DNA of 64,000 nucleotides, taken from positions 95,805,619 to 95,869,618 of the forward strand of contig OZ020598.1 in NCBI GenBank assembly GCA_963971535.1, in the 5' to 3' direction. Below the pieces are notes generated by a model. It saw only the letters and a program-made list of their open reading frames with translations. It searched no databases and was not told the origin of the DNA. Numbering within the stretch: position 1 is the stretch's first letter; every line of letters begins with the position of its first letter. Below, one piece after another: positions 24,497-37,259 of this stretch. Source of the DNA: Notolepis coatsorum (Eukaryota; Chordata; Actinopteri; Aulopiformes; Paralepididae). The position numbers and the translations under genes were made by a program.

Positions 24497-26260
24497 GTTA
24501 CAAGATACAAGTTACAAGATACAATAGTTTTATTTGTCACGGCATACAAGTATACAATGAAATGCGGGGGGTCTTGCCCGCAACGATGTGCATAATTACA
24601 ATAGTAATATATAATAAGAATCCAATAGAAAGACATTGTGCAATAACAAGTAACAAAGTAGGGCATATCGGTATCTGTACATGAGTTATTTACAGAGCAT
24701 GGTAGGACATGCTAGGTCCTGTGGTAGTGCAATACACTGTTAGCTACGGATGAGGCACTGGGTCTTTATGTACACTGCTATACAATGCTATATTTTACAA
24801 TCTCAAGCTATACTATACTATTCTTAAAGTGACCTTTCCTTCTCTAAAGTGACCATAAGTGTGAGCGTGTGCAGCATGAGTGTGTGCTCATGTTAAAGTG
24901 GCTGCTAGTGTGTGAGTGTGTACAGTGTGTGTGTTGTGTGTGTGTGTGTGTGTGTGAGTGTGTGCTTGTGCGTGGATAGTTCAGTGTTCAAGGCTCTGAT
25001 GGCCTGGGGGAAGAAGCTGAAGTCTCTCTGTCCTAGTTACTGGTGTTCGCAGGCGTTTTCCTGACCGCAGCAGCATGAACAGGCTGTTGTTGGGGTGGTG
25101 AGGGTCTTTCATTATCCTGCAGGCTCTGGATAGTGCAATACCCGTGGTACGCTCGGCTGAGCGCACCACTCTCTGTAGGGCCTTCTTGTCCTGTGCCGTG
25201 CTGTTTCCATACCAGGCAGTGATGTTTCCAGTCAAGATGCTCTCTACAGCTCCGGAGTAGAAGGACTGGAGTATCTTCCCAGATACTCTGAACTTCCTTA
25301 ACTGTCTCAGGTGGTAGAGGCGCTGCTTCGCCTTTTTTACGACTGAGTCTATGTGTGTTGTCCATGTCAGGTCCTCTGAGATGTGGACCCCAAGGTACTT
25401 GAAGCTGCTCACCCTGTCCACGGTAGCCCCGTTTATCCTCAGTGGTGTGTGTGTCTCCTGCTGTCTCCTCCTAAAATCCACGATCAGCTCCTTGGTTTTA
25501 CCAATGTTCAGGAGCAGGCTGTTGTCCTGGTACCAGCGTTCCAGTACCTCAACCTCCTCCCGGTAGGCCTTCTCGTCATTGTCCGAGATCAGCCCCACTA
25601 CCACTGTGTCGTCCGCAAACTTCACTATGGATTTGGAGCTGAACTTGGTACAGCAGGGGGCTCAGAACACAGCCCTGGGGGAACCCGATGCTCAGGGTGA
25701 TGGTGTTGGAGGTCTGGCCCCCCACCCTGACCGCCTGGGGCCTTTCGCTCAGAAAGTCCAGTATCAAGGCGCTCAGAGTGGAGCTCAGACCCAGCTCGAT
25801 CAGCTTGTCCACCAGTCTGGTGGGGACTATGGTGTTGAATGCTGAGCTGTAGTCAATGAACAACAGTCTCACATAGCCCCCCTTCTGGTGGTCTAGGTGA
25901 GAGAGGGTGCTGTGCAGTACTTGGGAGACCGCATCATCAGTGGACCTGTTTGGCCTGTATGCAAATTACATAGGGTCCATATCACTGGGGAGGGAGGCAC
26001 AAATGTGATCCTTGACCAGCCTCTCGAAACATTTCATGGCCACAGAGGTGAGTGCCACCGGTCTGTAGTCATTGAGACCTGTTGGGGAGGGTTTCTTTGT
26101 ACCGGGATAATGGTAGACATCTTGAAGCAGGCAGGGACCACTGACTCCGCCAGGGATCGATTAAATATGGTGGTGAACACAGGGGCTAGCTGGTTAGCAC
26201 AGGACTTAAGTATGCGTCCTGTTATTGCTGATGCTGAAGGGCATACACCTTCAAAATAAC
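24497..26260 (-). mobile_element. CR1/Rex-type LINE, 5'-truncated and decayed
   Basis: The 3' end is at about 24497-24550: a 3' UTR with AATAAAAC followed by repeated TTGTATCTTGTAAC. The coding region extends to about 26260 and is broken by frameshifts. It is a different family from the Rex1-like copy at 21167-22865, judged by its tail and its motif C. Confidence 0.8.
24981..26260 (-). pseudogene. LINE reverse transcriptase with frameshifts
   Basis: The RT can be followed through at least three frames. About 26250-26050 gives the N-terminal part (FNRSLAESVVPACFK). 25872-25576 gives motif [15 protein letters not shown] and motif [14 protein letters not shown]. 25625-24981 gives motif [11 protein letters not shown] with both catalytic Asp kept, then FKYLGVHISEDLTW and the C-terminal region ending LLPPGHQSLEH. 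Frame changes lie near 25620-25680 and 25950-26050. No endonuclease domain is present. Family assignment beyond LINE RT is inference. Confidence 0.8.
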
Positions 26261-28799
26261 AACACATTGCGATTATTTTAGCAGCAGTGAGACCAGCTAA
26301 CAAAAGGTGCCTATTCATTTGTTGTTAGCTCCAAAGAGGTGTCATTAACACATTCAGCTATTATTATCCCCATCCCTGTAGCCAATGCGCCACGTTTTAA
26401 AATATAGGCATTTTCCCTGTGCGTCACGATGTTTGCAGAGCTAAATCTATATTCTATATTATAGCTATGGAGACAATACTATGGCTCATTTGACAGTCAC
26501 TATCTCTCATCCAACATGTAAAAAATAGTAAATTGTTTCATGTATACGTTTGCGTGTTATCCCGTGGCGAATATTGTATAGTTTCAGAGTGATCCGGGCT
26601 AATTCCTGGTAGCTGGGTTATGGAGCGCTGTGTGAATTTTGCTAAAGTCGTTCACGTTGCTCGCCTGGACACGTTACTGTTTCCAAATCAAAGGTATATA
26701 ATAGGTATTATGTTTCATCATGAATGCATCAAAGGGGGGGGGGGGGGGGGGCGTTTTTTGATGCTCTGATCGTCAGCAACGGCATAGGCTTTGAATACTA
26801 CATACGTTGATTGTTGCAATCGATGTGAAATCATTGTTGGATCAAAGTAGGCTTGATGTCATATAGTCCTTACCTTTACTAGGAGGTATCCCAAAATGAA
26901 TATTACAATTGTCTGATCGCGATTTCCAGTATTGATGTCGATCGGGTCCCTGACATGAAATGGCACAAAATATGCATCAAGTGTGCTGAATGCGTTCCAA
27001 ATTGCTCGAATTAACCGTTTCACTTGACCGGGTCCAAATTCTCCGCCCGATCATATAAAATGTAACACACAGTGTGAAATACGGTTTCAAAGGGTAGGCA
27101 ATACTGCCACCTAGCAGGATTCAGCCAGCATTGCACTCGCAAGGTCTCAGAATGAGTTCCAATGGTAACACAAAGTCTGTGAGAGTGTATCGAATATTAA
27201 AATCTAAAAAAAGAAAAAACCATGAAAACCTGAGATTTCTTGGGTTTTCGGGGGTTCTGGCACTCAACCGCTGGCGAGATAACCTGGGAAATCTCTGGTC
27301 TGGCGCAGAAAATGTTAAGTAATTGCAGACACTTTGAGTGAGGAATGTCTCTCTCAATAATATTAGACATAATATTTGTGACATTTTCTCAAAATCAAAT
27401 AATCTCCCTGACACAGTCAAAACATTTGAATTGACTCAAAGTCCCGTCTCACTATCTCATGGGGTACATTTGAATACCAAACTTGGTTGATTATTCTTCT
27501 TCAATGGGGAGCCATGAATCACAGTATTTGGATTTAACCAGGTAGTAGGTGGATGCAGAACAAAACACCATGAGTACCATTAGAAAATTAAGCAGGTTAA
27601 CGCTTTGTGATAATTCATGGCTTTGCAAAGTAGAAGATTTTATTATATTTGTATTATTATTTAAAGTGCTGATACCAGGATGCAAACTCTTCAGTTGCTG
27701 GCGGTGAATGGCATAAACTTTAAAAAATAATGCAGGGGCAAAGCAACATCGACAAAAGTGGATTCTACAACTACATACTCACACTTCAGGCTCAATATAT
27801 GAGCCACACAGGTCATGTACAGGTTGTACACTCTGTTTCACAACAAAAACAGGCTAAACATGCACTCCAACCAATGCCTGTGGATACACGATGGCATGCA
27901 CACAATGGAGCTCTGCTTGTGACTGATTAGAATGGGGTACAGGGTACTGCTACTACGGTCACAGAGATGCCCCTTCACCTGAGTGGACCACCACGGAGAC
28001 CGTGTAAGCAGACATGGGGATACGAGGGAACACACACTAGGAAGGAACTAAAAATACCTACCTGGTTCCACAACTCACCTAAAGCTAAATCATAGCTAAT
28101 GGGAAATGGGACAGGGAAGATACAGGCGGGGGAAGACTAAGCCTAAGGTTGGGGAAAAGGAATACAAAAAAATGACACTGCCAGAGTTGACCCAAATATA
28201 GACAGAAAGCCAAAACAACTTTTTGAACGAGATGCTCGGTCGAAACACAGGTCATCCAAAGGTTCTGTTTGTTCCGGCCACGTCGATCTCACAGAGGCAA
28301 CACAGCTGGTGGAGGAAAATCAGTGGCTTGTTGTTCTCAGTTCAATATCCTACCGTATACACACACGTTAACAAGAAAATACTTATACTGGGGAATGGTT
28401 ATGCGTTGTCGGCATCTTAACACTCGGCTGTCATTATAACGCTCTCCACCTCCTCATCGTGCACGGTCTATGAGAGACTCGTGGAAAAAAGGCATAGGCG
28501 GGTCTTCCCACAATCAATCCAAACTCCCCACAGCTGGGCCTCGTCATTCACCATTCAGTCCATTATCACAGTCCTGGATACACAGCCATGGGGAGAAAAC
28601 CACAGGGTCGTTCCATTGAGCAGGGCAGAGTCCAACAACAACAAACCACAGCATTTCACAGTCTATAAACTCAGGGAAGAAATACAAATAATCCTGTCAA
28701 CCTGTGGCACTAGTGGATAATGTGACCAGAGAAGGATGGACAGAGACCCCTAAGAATTTTCAATTGCGAACAACAGGAATAATGAAATAAGGTTTCTGC
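26261..28799. other. Non-coding stretch, no gene recognised
   Basis: About 2.5 kb of mixed sequence. It contains a poly-G run at about 26735-26751 and the dispersed-repeat segments at 27340-27430 and 27525-27580 that match 19720-19800 and 20500-20560. No coding or RNA feature could be supported. Confidence 0.5.
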
Positions 28800-30100
28800 C
28801 CACTTTATTCATCCAATGGCATTAATTTTGATCTTGCCCAGTACGTTTTATATCCAAAGATATTTCCAAAAACCTCAACGATTTTAAAGAGACGTTAGAG
28901 TGATTTTGAGGGGAAAAAAACGAAATACCATCCGCATACAAAGAAATGTGATGCGTCATGTGTATCGATTGGCTCAAGGACTGACTGTCGTATTGCCTGA
29001 GCAACAGGCTCCAGATAATATATATTTTAAAGTCGAGTTAAAGGCCAGCTCTGACAAGAGGATCTGGAAACTGCAAACCTAGATGAGAAAATGTTGCCTG
29101 TTATTACTACTGTAGACGGGTTATCATACAATAATTATATTATGAATTATAGAAATGAAGTCTTCACTGAAGCCCATGTGTTGGGAGTACTGACCATAGA
29201 TGGCACCATTCCAGCATATCTAGTGAAAGAATAGCACTCATTTTCTAACCTTAAAGCTGAATCTTTAAGATGAAGCAAGCGGCAAATCTTTAACAATCAG
29301 GTGCTAGTCTGGATTTAATGAACCCAGTTTGGTTGTGGTGGACCAGATGGGGCCTATAGCGCTCCAATACCGTAACGTAGACTTTGACTTAAAGGAGACC
29401 TGAAGGCCTGTACAAAGAGCAGCTAATTGGAGGCTTGTCCTTCTTTAGCTAAAGATAAATAATAGCAATAGTTAAGCTAGTGGAAAAGGAACCTCTACTG
29501 AACCTCATACTAAACAGCAAGCTGGGCCAAGCTGGGCCAAAAATCCAAAGTATAATTCTGGCCGTAATCCATCCATGTCCAGGAGCCTGCCTTTGTTCAT
29601 TGATTTGATGGCTTTTCTTAGCTCTTCCAGAGTGATGGGCACCTCTAATGAACACACAGGCCTCTGGGGCAGCTTAGGTAAATGTAATGATTCTAGAAAT
29701 CCAGTACAGACCTGTTCCTGGTGAACAACCTCCCACAACTGTTGATAGAATAATTGAAAAGTGCTATTAATCTTTATCGGATCAGAGGTTCAATTCCCTT
29801 CTTGGGCCTGATTGCTGAGAACTTTATTGCTCAGAACTAGATTTGATGGAAAGGATATTGTTTAATTAATTCAGTTCAGCCTCTAGTTCTTGTTTGAAAG
29901 TGTCATTCTGAACTAAGTAGGGAATAGGTTAACCAGCTCTTAATGAGAAAGTACATACGACAGCTCTATGATCAGACATTCTTTTCAGTCAAGCTGAAGA
30001 ATTCTCAAGCAGAGAATTTCCTAGAAGTAGGATTCATGCTCTCAAGACAACAAACTAATTAAGAACTTGAGCTGCTCCACTGACAATGAATGAGAGACTG
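28800..30100 (-). pseudogene. L1/Tx1-like LINE fragment, endonuclease end to RT
   Basis: Three landmarks lie in the correct minus-strand order. The endonuclease C-terminal motif reads MSDHRAVVCTF near 29970-29935. The start of RT reads ITLEELRKAIKSMNKG near 29645-29590, followed by an altered PGxDG-like MDGLRPELY. Motif C reads HISLYADGISFF near 28950-28915, where the second Asp of YADD is Gly. Stops and frame changes separate these blocks. Neither end is well defined and no poly-A tail was found on this copy, so it is an old fragment. Confidence 0.7.
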
Positions 30101-30718
30101 ATGTTGTGGAGCCACAGAATGTTTGTTTTTATACCAACATGATTATATACCACACTTTATTTGATAGTAGTGTTCTCTGTTCCCCTGGGTGCTCTCAGTG
30201 TCACCTTTAATATCTTCCCCAATGCATTGTCTATGGAGCTTCCGAATTTATACTTGATGGCATCAGTTTGAGTTTCAGCAATCCGGTTTTTGAGAGTTAT
30301 TCATGTTCAACAATATTCTTCGACTGTCTTAGACCACACAAATAACATGTATAAATTCTGAAATTGGGCATAGTTCCCCTTTAAAATACAATCCAGTTTC
30401 CTACATACACCACCTTATCAGATACACTAATTGACGTATGGTGTCTAATATATAAATCGATCAGGTCTAATATACCAAGTGAAAATGACAACACTGAATA
30501 CACACTGTGAATTCACACACAAAAGGTGGCTCCTCTTGCTATTTGACAGTCCTTCCGTGTGATCTGGAAAGGTGCAGTTTCAGTGCACCAGGTGTTTCGA
30601 AGGGTACAGGTACCATCACTGTAAACACTAGGCCAGCGGTGCCTCAGAAGAACCTCTTGATTCTTGATCTCGCATCGCATACATTGACTGAAATGAAAAC
30701 GTCAACATGTATGCGCTC
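30101..30718. other. Non-coding stretch, nothing recognised
   Basis: No gene, RNA or repeat could be supported here. Confidence 0.4.
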
Positions 30719-30723
30719 CACTG

Positions 30724-31985
<1,262 letters not shown>

Positions 31986-31990
31986 CACTG

Positions 31991-32559
31991 TGATAATAGC
32001 CCTTTTGGTCGCTCTGGTACTGCCGTGCGACTGATGATGGACAGCGGCGAGCCGGCCTATGGGAGCGCTGTGTGGGTGGTGCCTCTGGCCTGTATAAATG
32101 ATGCACATGAGGAAATAAATCTCTTTCCCCTTTTTTGTTCCAGCTAAGCCGACGCCCCACTGTGTGTGTTTGTCCCGCCGCCACATGGCTAATTAATGAT
32201 GGGCCTGGCGCCGGGTTCCACGCGCCAGGATCACTGCACGGGCTCACTGCACAGGCCCACTCCGTCAACAGAACCTGAGCAAGAGGCAAACAAACGACTT
32301 GGTTTATATTTGGATCAGAATGAAAATGCAACACATCATTGCAGCTATAATACAACGACACAAGTATCAGGAAAGTAGAGCTTTTCCACTAGAACACTCA
32401 GATTTCTGACAACTAAGCTTACATTTGATTGGATCTATTTTTTTTCTCTACTGTTTCTACTCTGGTCCTGTATTGGATTAGTTGTAGACACATAGAGCTA
32501 GATCCAGAAAGAATGGATTGCACGGAGCAAGTTGCACCCTTACTTACAATTCATTATGA
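31991..32559. other. Non-coding stretch, nothing recognised
   Basis: Mixed sequence between two mobile elements. No supported gene. Confidence 0.4.
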
Positions 32560-32700
32560 ATAAAAAATGGGAGACCCTGATGTAAACAAGATGAAAGTAT
32601 TTCTCTGGTCTGCATCCCCTTAACAATTGTGTGTATTGAGCCATACTGTATTGTACCCATTCTGCAATCTGTTAATAACACTTTCATTCAATCAATCAAT
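32560..32700 (+). mobile_element. LINE 3' end, short copy of the CATT-tail family
   Basis: Matches 12800-12930 and 53495-53625 (AAATGGGAGACCCTGATG..., TGCATCCCCTTAACAATTG, CCATTCTGCAATCTGTTA). The tail is CATTCAATCAATCAATC, an altered version of CATT. Confidence 0.8.
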
Positions 32701-33076
32701 CTGCACAGTGATTGATTTTTTTTTAACACATGTTTTTTATTTTCCCTTTTTTAACATAAAACTAGACAAACTATACAGTAACAGTAAAAATCAATGATAA
32801 ATCACAGGACAATGACAGAAATAATAATAACAATAATGACAGTCCAGTAATTAATCAAAATAAATGTAGATTAAAAGACATAAAAATAATAAATACAATA
32901 CTAATAAATACAATACAATAAAATACATGTGCTCTTGCTCGCTCTTCCTCGCTCTTTCCTTCCCCTTCCCTCCCCCTCCACCCCTCCTCAGGACCCCCAC
33001 TTATACATCCACTATTCCATTTAACATCAGAAATTACAAGTTCATATGCTTCCCTTTATCTTCTCCACCACAGCTA
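32701..33076 (-). other. AT-rich stretch, possibly a short L1 3' end
   Basis: Begins with a T-rich run and ATAAT repeats, then a CT/CCCTCC-rich block (32935-32995) resembling the 3' UTR seen at 18130-18170. This may be a minus-strand L1 tail, but no coding part is present to confirm it. Confidence 0.35.
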
Positions 33077-33372
33077 ACAATAGGTTATAACTATAACCAA
33101 GTTCTGTGAGTAATGGTGACGCTCAGCGTCACGACTGCACTATACTTCACTCGTGCACGCGCACTGAATAAAAAATTCCACAATGTACCTTTACATCCCA
33201 ACATTTGTCTGGCCACACCCCTATCAGCTTACCTTCATAAGCAGGTGTGTGGTCACCTACTCGCCTCCTTCCCAAGCTTTCACCACAAGGTGAGATCAAG
33301 GGCTGCAGCGGCGCCTGACGCTGAGCGTCACTATTACTCACAGAACTTGGTTATAGTTATAACCTATCGTTC
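33077..33372. repeat. Inverted repeat, arms about 50 bp
   Basis: The left arm (about 33077-33133: GGTTATAACTATAACCAAG ... GACGCTCAGCGTCAC) is the complement of the right arm (about 33315-33372), with about 180 bp between. Each arm contains smaller palindromes (GGTTATAACTATAACC and GTGACGCTCAGCGTCAC). GCTCAGCGTCACGACTGCAC occurs again directly downstream (about 33391), so the arm end is also directly repeated. Confidence 0.8.
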
Positions 33373-34560
33373 TGTTTCGTAATGGATCTCGCTCAGCGTC
33401 ACGACTGCACAAGGGAGGCTGAGCGAGAGCCATAGCCCGACAAATGTACCCCGCTGAGGCCCCCCACAACCATCAGACCGGGGAGGACCGAGCCCCCCCG
33501 ACCCTCCCTAATGGAGGTTACCCCCCCTATTGGAGGTTCACGGGAGGGCGACGGATCCGACCGTGCGAAGAGGCACTCAAGCAACTCAACGCACAGGGTG
33601 AGCAGACCGTGGCTTGACCCCACGACTACACACACGCACAACCCGCATGCCACCAGGGAACGAACGGAAGGAACAACCTCGTTACAGCCCCCAAAATCAC
33701 GGGGTCAAGAGCAAACCCAACCCCGTGGCAAGGCTGTAGCAGCGGAGCGCGAAGGAAGACCCAGACCCACTGAAGGGACTGGATCCCCTGGAAAACGGGG
33801 GCCCGGAGAGGTCAATGACGCCAGGCATCAAGACCCCACCAGGTGGTCACTTAGTGACACCGCCCCCCACATCGCCAGCGTATTCGGATAAGGCCCCTCC
33901 AAGAGCGGGCCCTTTCCCCCCAATAGCACACCGCCTGGCACACTGACCCTGCAGAACAGGCAGTCAGCATGGCCGTAAGCACACAAAAAAGGTTAACCAA
34001 CGGAAGCAGGCAGCGCACCGGGGAAACCAGGCAACAGGCTGTAACCTGAGCCTGGAGCACTGCGGACGAGACAGGTGTCAAAGGAGTCAGCTGAAAACAG
34101 CCCCCCCGGCGGAAGGGGCGTATGCTGGCGTTGTTCCATGACAAAGCCTCCATTAAAAAAAACCCACCCAGAGGGGTTTGAGGCAGAGAAGGCTGACATG
34201 ATTGGCAGACGTCATGAACGTGCAGGGGCACACTCAACCGGGTAACCCGGGAGTTGACTCTGCTCCAACACACCAGGGAACCAACCACCCTGTCGTTACC
34301 CTATGCGGTGGTTGTTCCTATAACCCCTCAAGAAAAAACTCCAAAACACACCTGCGGGCATACACTGGCTATACCGCAGTACAAGTGTTTCAGTTTTCAA
34401 AAAAGGGTTATCCCAGGCCTACGGTATCAACGAAACTTTACTTCGGACCGGGCCCGGCGGCATGGGAAGCACAGGGTTACCAGAGGAGGTCCAAGACCAC
34501 CCCAACAGCCCCCTCTTCGCCACGCGTGAGAGAGGAGCGAAAATAATGGAGAACCAGCCC
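33373..34560. other. GC-rich non-coding stretch
   Basis: C- and A-rich sequence with several open frames of 90-145 codons on both strands. None shows a recognisable domain, a consistent start context or conserved-looking composition. It may belong to a larger element with the inverted repeat at 33077-33372. Confidence 0.4.
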
Positions 34561-34561
34561 T

Positions 34562-34682
34562 AAGCACACCGCACTTGGTATTCCCAGGCGGTCTCCCAAC
34601 CAAGTACTAACCAGGACCGAACCTGCGTAGCGTCCGAGATCGAACAAGATCGGGCGTGTACAGGTTGGCATGGCCGTAATCT
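34562..34682 (-). ncRNA. 5S rRNA-like sequence (pseudogene or SINE3-type head)
   Basis: Read on the minus strand, it runs from TTACGGCCATGCCAACC through CGCCCGATCTTGTTCGATC and the promoter region TTAGTACTTGGTTGGGAGAC to CGCCTGGGAATACC. This is 5S rRNA over its full length of about 120 nt. It carries a dozen or more differences from the vertebrate sequence, including in the box A region (CGCTACGCAGGTTCG). The internal control region near the 3' part is well kept. The run of T expected of a 5S terminator does not follow directly. It is probably a pseudogene or the head of a 5S-derived SINE. Confidence 0.85.
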
Positions 34683-34829
34683 GAGGAGGAGGCTCTGAAC
34701 TCTGAGGAGGCTCTCTCACAGGGAAGGAGAGTCCTAACTCACAGAAGGCCCGAGTAGGAGCTTCGTGAGGAGGAGCCCTGACCACTCCCTGAAACAGATC
34801 CATCATATGGCCCTGAACAGCTCACGGAA

Positions 34830-35041
34830 TTTTTTTTTTTTTTTTAAACTTTATTTTTTAGCGTTTATCGTTTCCTGGTCAAGCATGACCGACAGTTGCA
34901 GGGTGAAACGGGAGAGAGAGCAGGGGGAGACATTCGGCAAATGACGGCGGGTCCGGGAATCGAACTCGGAGTCAACCAGATCCGTGACGCAGCACGGAGT
35001 CCCGCGCGAGCGCGGTAACATGGTGTGCTACTGGAGCACCC
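34830..35041 (-). mobile_element. tRNA-derived SINE, 212 bp, with 10-bp target duplication
   Basis: The direct repeat GCTCACGGAA borders it at 34820-34829 and 35042-35051. Read on the minus strand, the head is tRNA-like with a clear box B (GAGTTCGATTCCC). The body is CATTTGCCGAATGTCTCCCC, and the tail AATAAAGTTT leads into about 15 A. Such SINEs are transcribed by RNA polymerase III from the internal boxes and mobilised by a partner LINE. The exact target duplication suggests a fairly young copy. Confidence 0.88.
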
Positions 35042-35051
35042 GCTCACGGAA

Positions 35052-35573
35052 GTCTTACCAACAGAGACGCGCACAGTGACGTACTCTATGGCGGGGGAAT
35101 TTCTGCGGTGCACACGCCCAATATTCCAGGGCGTGGGACCAGGAAACTCCCTCCCCCCCCCCCCCCCTTTAACCCTATAACGTGCCGAACAGCAACGTGA
35201 CAGGAACCTTGAAGGACAGGAGGTTGTAACCCCTGCCCATCAAAAGGGGAGGGAAGGATTACCAGTTCACCCCTTTACGACCCCACACCCATGATACGAT
35301 GTAATGACAAAAAGAGCATGACCCAGTCACAGTCAGCTACATAAAGTGTCTAACAGCTTCACACAGCTCATGTGCTAACCTGCTATCTGATTTTTACTAA
35401 GGAAAAAACACAGAATAGAGAGGGCCCCCTTAAGAGCCCCGGTACCAGACTTACACATGTGCTTCTGTGGCCAACCTAACCCAGTTGTAGATCACAAGAC
35501 ACACACAACCCTTTATCACCACAAAAAATGGCAAATACACTCTACAGAGGAACGCCGTTTTTCATAATGAGAG
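35052..35573. other. Non-coding stretch
   Basis: Contains a poly-C run (about 35152-35167). No gene recognised. It ends where the duplicated block begins. Confidence 0.45.
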
Positions 35574-37254
35574 AATACACAATTCTGCAGTCCGTCTCAT
35601 CGCCAGCAGCGTATTGTATTAATGGTATAAATGACTCCGAATAGGAACCTCTGTGCAGGTGTTGGTGCCAGGAATTGGTTCTGGGGCGAGGAGGGATATT
35701 CCCTGATCCCTGCTCAACCTTGCAATAAATAACACACAGCATCTCCACTCAGTCTCTGGAACCATATCCTACCTGCATGTTAATATCTTTGGCTGGAGGG
35801 GGGAAGTTAATTGGCTGTCAGAGGATAAAGTTGGTACTGTACTCGTCTTGCCATACAGGGAGGCAGATGATGTAAATACAGCAAACCCTATATACTGTAT
35901 GTACTGCAGGGTTTTCGAAAGAAATTTCTCTTGGGGGACGGTTTAAACACCAGCAATGCAGCATCAGTATGGATAACATCTATGTAAATATACATTTAAT
36001 TGCCAGCATTTCTGCATTTTATATCCCCTCCCCTGTAATGATTCTGCAGTGGGCCTTTGTGGTTATAAATAAGGCTGTTTGTTTTCCTGTGGGATGTAAT
36101 GCTACATATTTAGCTATAGAGAACGTGAGAACTGTTAGAACTCTATGGAACCCTCCACAGACTCTGGCGCATTGTGTTATTATTAATATACAGTATACAT
36201 TTCAGTGATGGGGACTGGCCGGGTTCCATTGGGGCACGTGCGGGAGACTGGTGTTTGGCTCTGGGGGAGGTTTGGGGGGGGGTTTGGTTGGGGCTGTGTG
36301 TTCACATGCTTGTGCGCACAGGGATATTCCTTTTTGGTCATTGTGTTTGGTGAATGGTCCGGGTGTATTCGGGTTGTTTTCCTTCGGTTATGACGTGCTT
36401 TATCAGGGTGTGTGTCTTGGATGGGGATGCGGTGGGGATTGATGTGTGGGGTGTTTGGGGGACTGGCTGTTCTGGGGGGGGGGGGGGGGGGGGGGGGGTC
36501 ACATGCCCTCGAGCAACACTGTACTAACCATGTCTTTGCAATGTTCAACATTAGGTAGAAAATAGTTGATTTATGAATGAGCCACCATTTTGTACACACA
36601 TATTTCCAAGATATCTTCACACGCACATTATTAATATGGCGATTGTGGCTATTCTGAATGGCTCATCTCAAGAGGGTTCATGTCACAACTGAACTACAGA
36701 AAAAGAAAAGACACAATGTACATATTTTACATTTTCTCAGTGTCGGGACAACCCCCCATTCTGTAAAAGCAATGCAAACCACAGCAAAAGGGCATTTTCA
36801 CAACAGAGCTGCTTTAAAGTTAACGATTGGCCATTTTAGCACTCATGTTGTTATCAAACAGGAAACGCTTAGTTGTACATTGATCAATCTAGTGTGATCT
36901 ACCTTATGCACAAAATGCTGCCAAGCTTTCTAACTACGCTCCCAGTCACTGTTCGTGTCTTCTCCAGGGGCGCAGGGGCAGAAACATGGCTGGCTTACGT
37001 CACTTCAGCATTCCTATTGGCGGTGCGAATGCAAACAATAAAAAAGCCCTGAAGGAATGTAGTTCTTCTGGGAGCTCCTGTTAGAATATTGCAGGTGTTA
37101 TGCTAATATAAGGCTATCCATAAAAGTATCTACAGTATCTACAATCTACCATATCTATCTATTTATAAATTCCATCTATTGTAAATGACTTAAACAGTGC
37201 CTACAATGTACTTATCTACTGTGTTAAAACTGATTCCATGTGAATTGAATATAT
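35574..37254. other. Left part of duplicated block 1, non-coding
   Basis: Contains a G-rich tract and a poly-G run (about 36474-36498). About 36390-36480 is, on the minus strand, related to 12055-12125. No gene recognised. Confidence 0.5.
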
Positions 37255-37259
37255 GACAC
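37255..37259. other. 5-bp target-site duplication of the BEL/Pao element (left)
   Basis: GACAC directly before the 5' LTR, repeated at 45907-45911 after the 3' LTR. The uninserted counterpart at 56822-56826 has one GACAC. Confidence 0.95.

Noticed and set aside
33511..34288. Open frames of 126 and 145 codons in GC-rich sequence
   Set aside because: They overlap on opposite strands, show no domain or conserved pattern, and stop codons are rare here because of base composition.
34562..34682. Working 5S rRNA gene
   Set aside because: There are too many differences from vertebrate 5S, including in the internal promoter, and no immediate T-run terminator. Recorded as a 5S-like relic.
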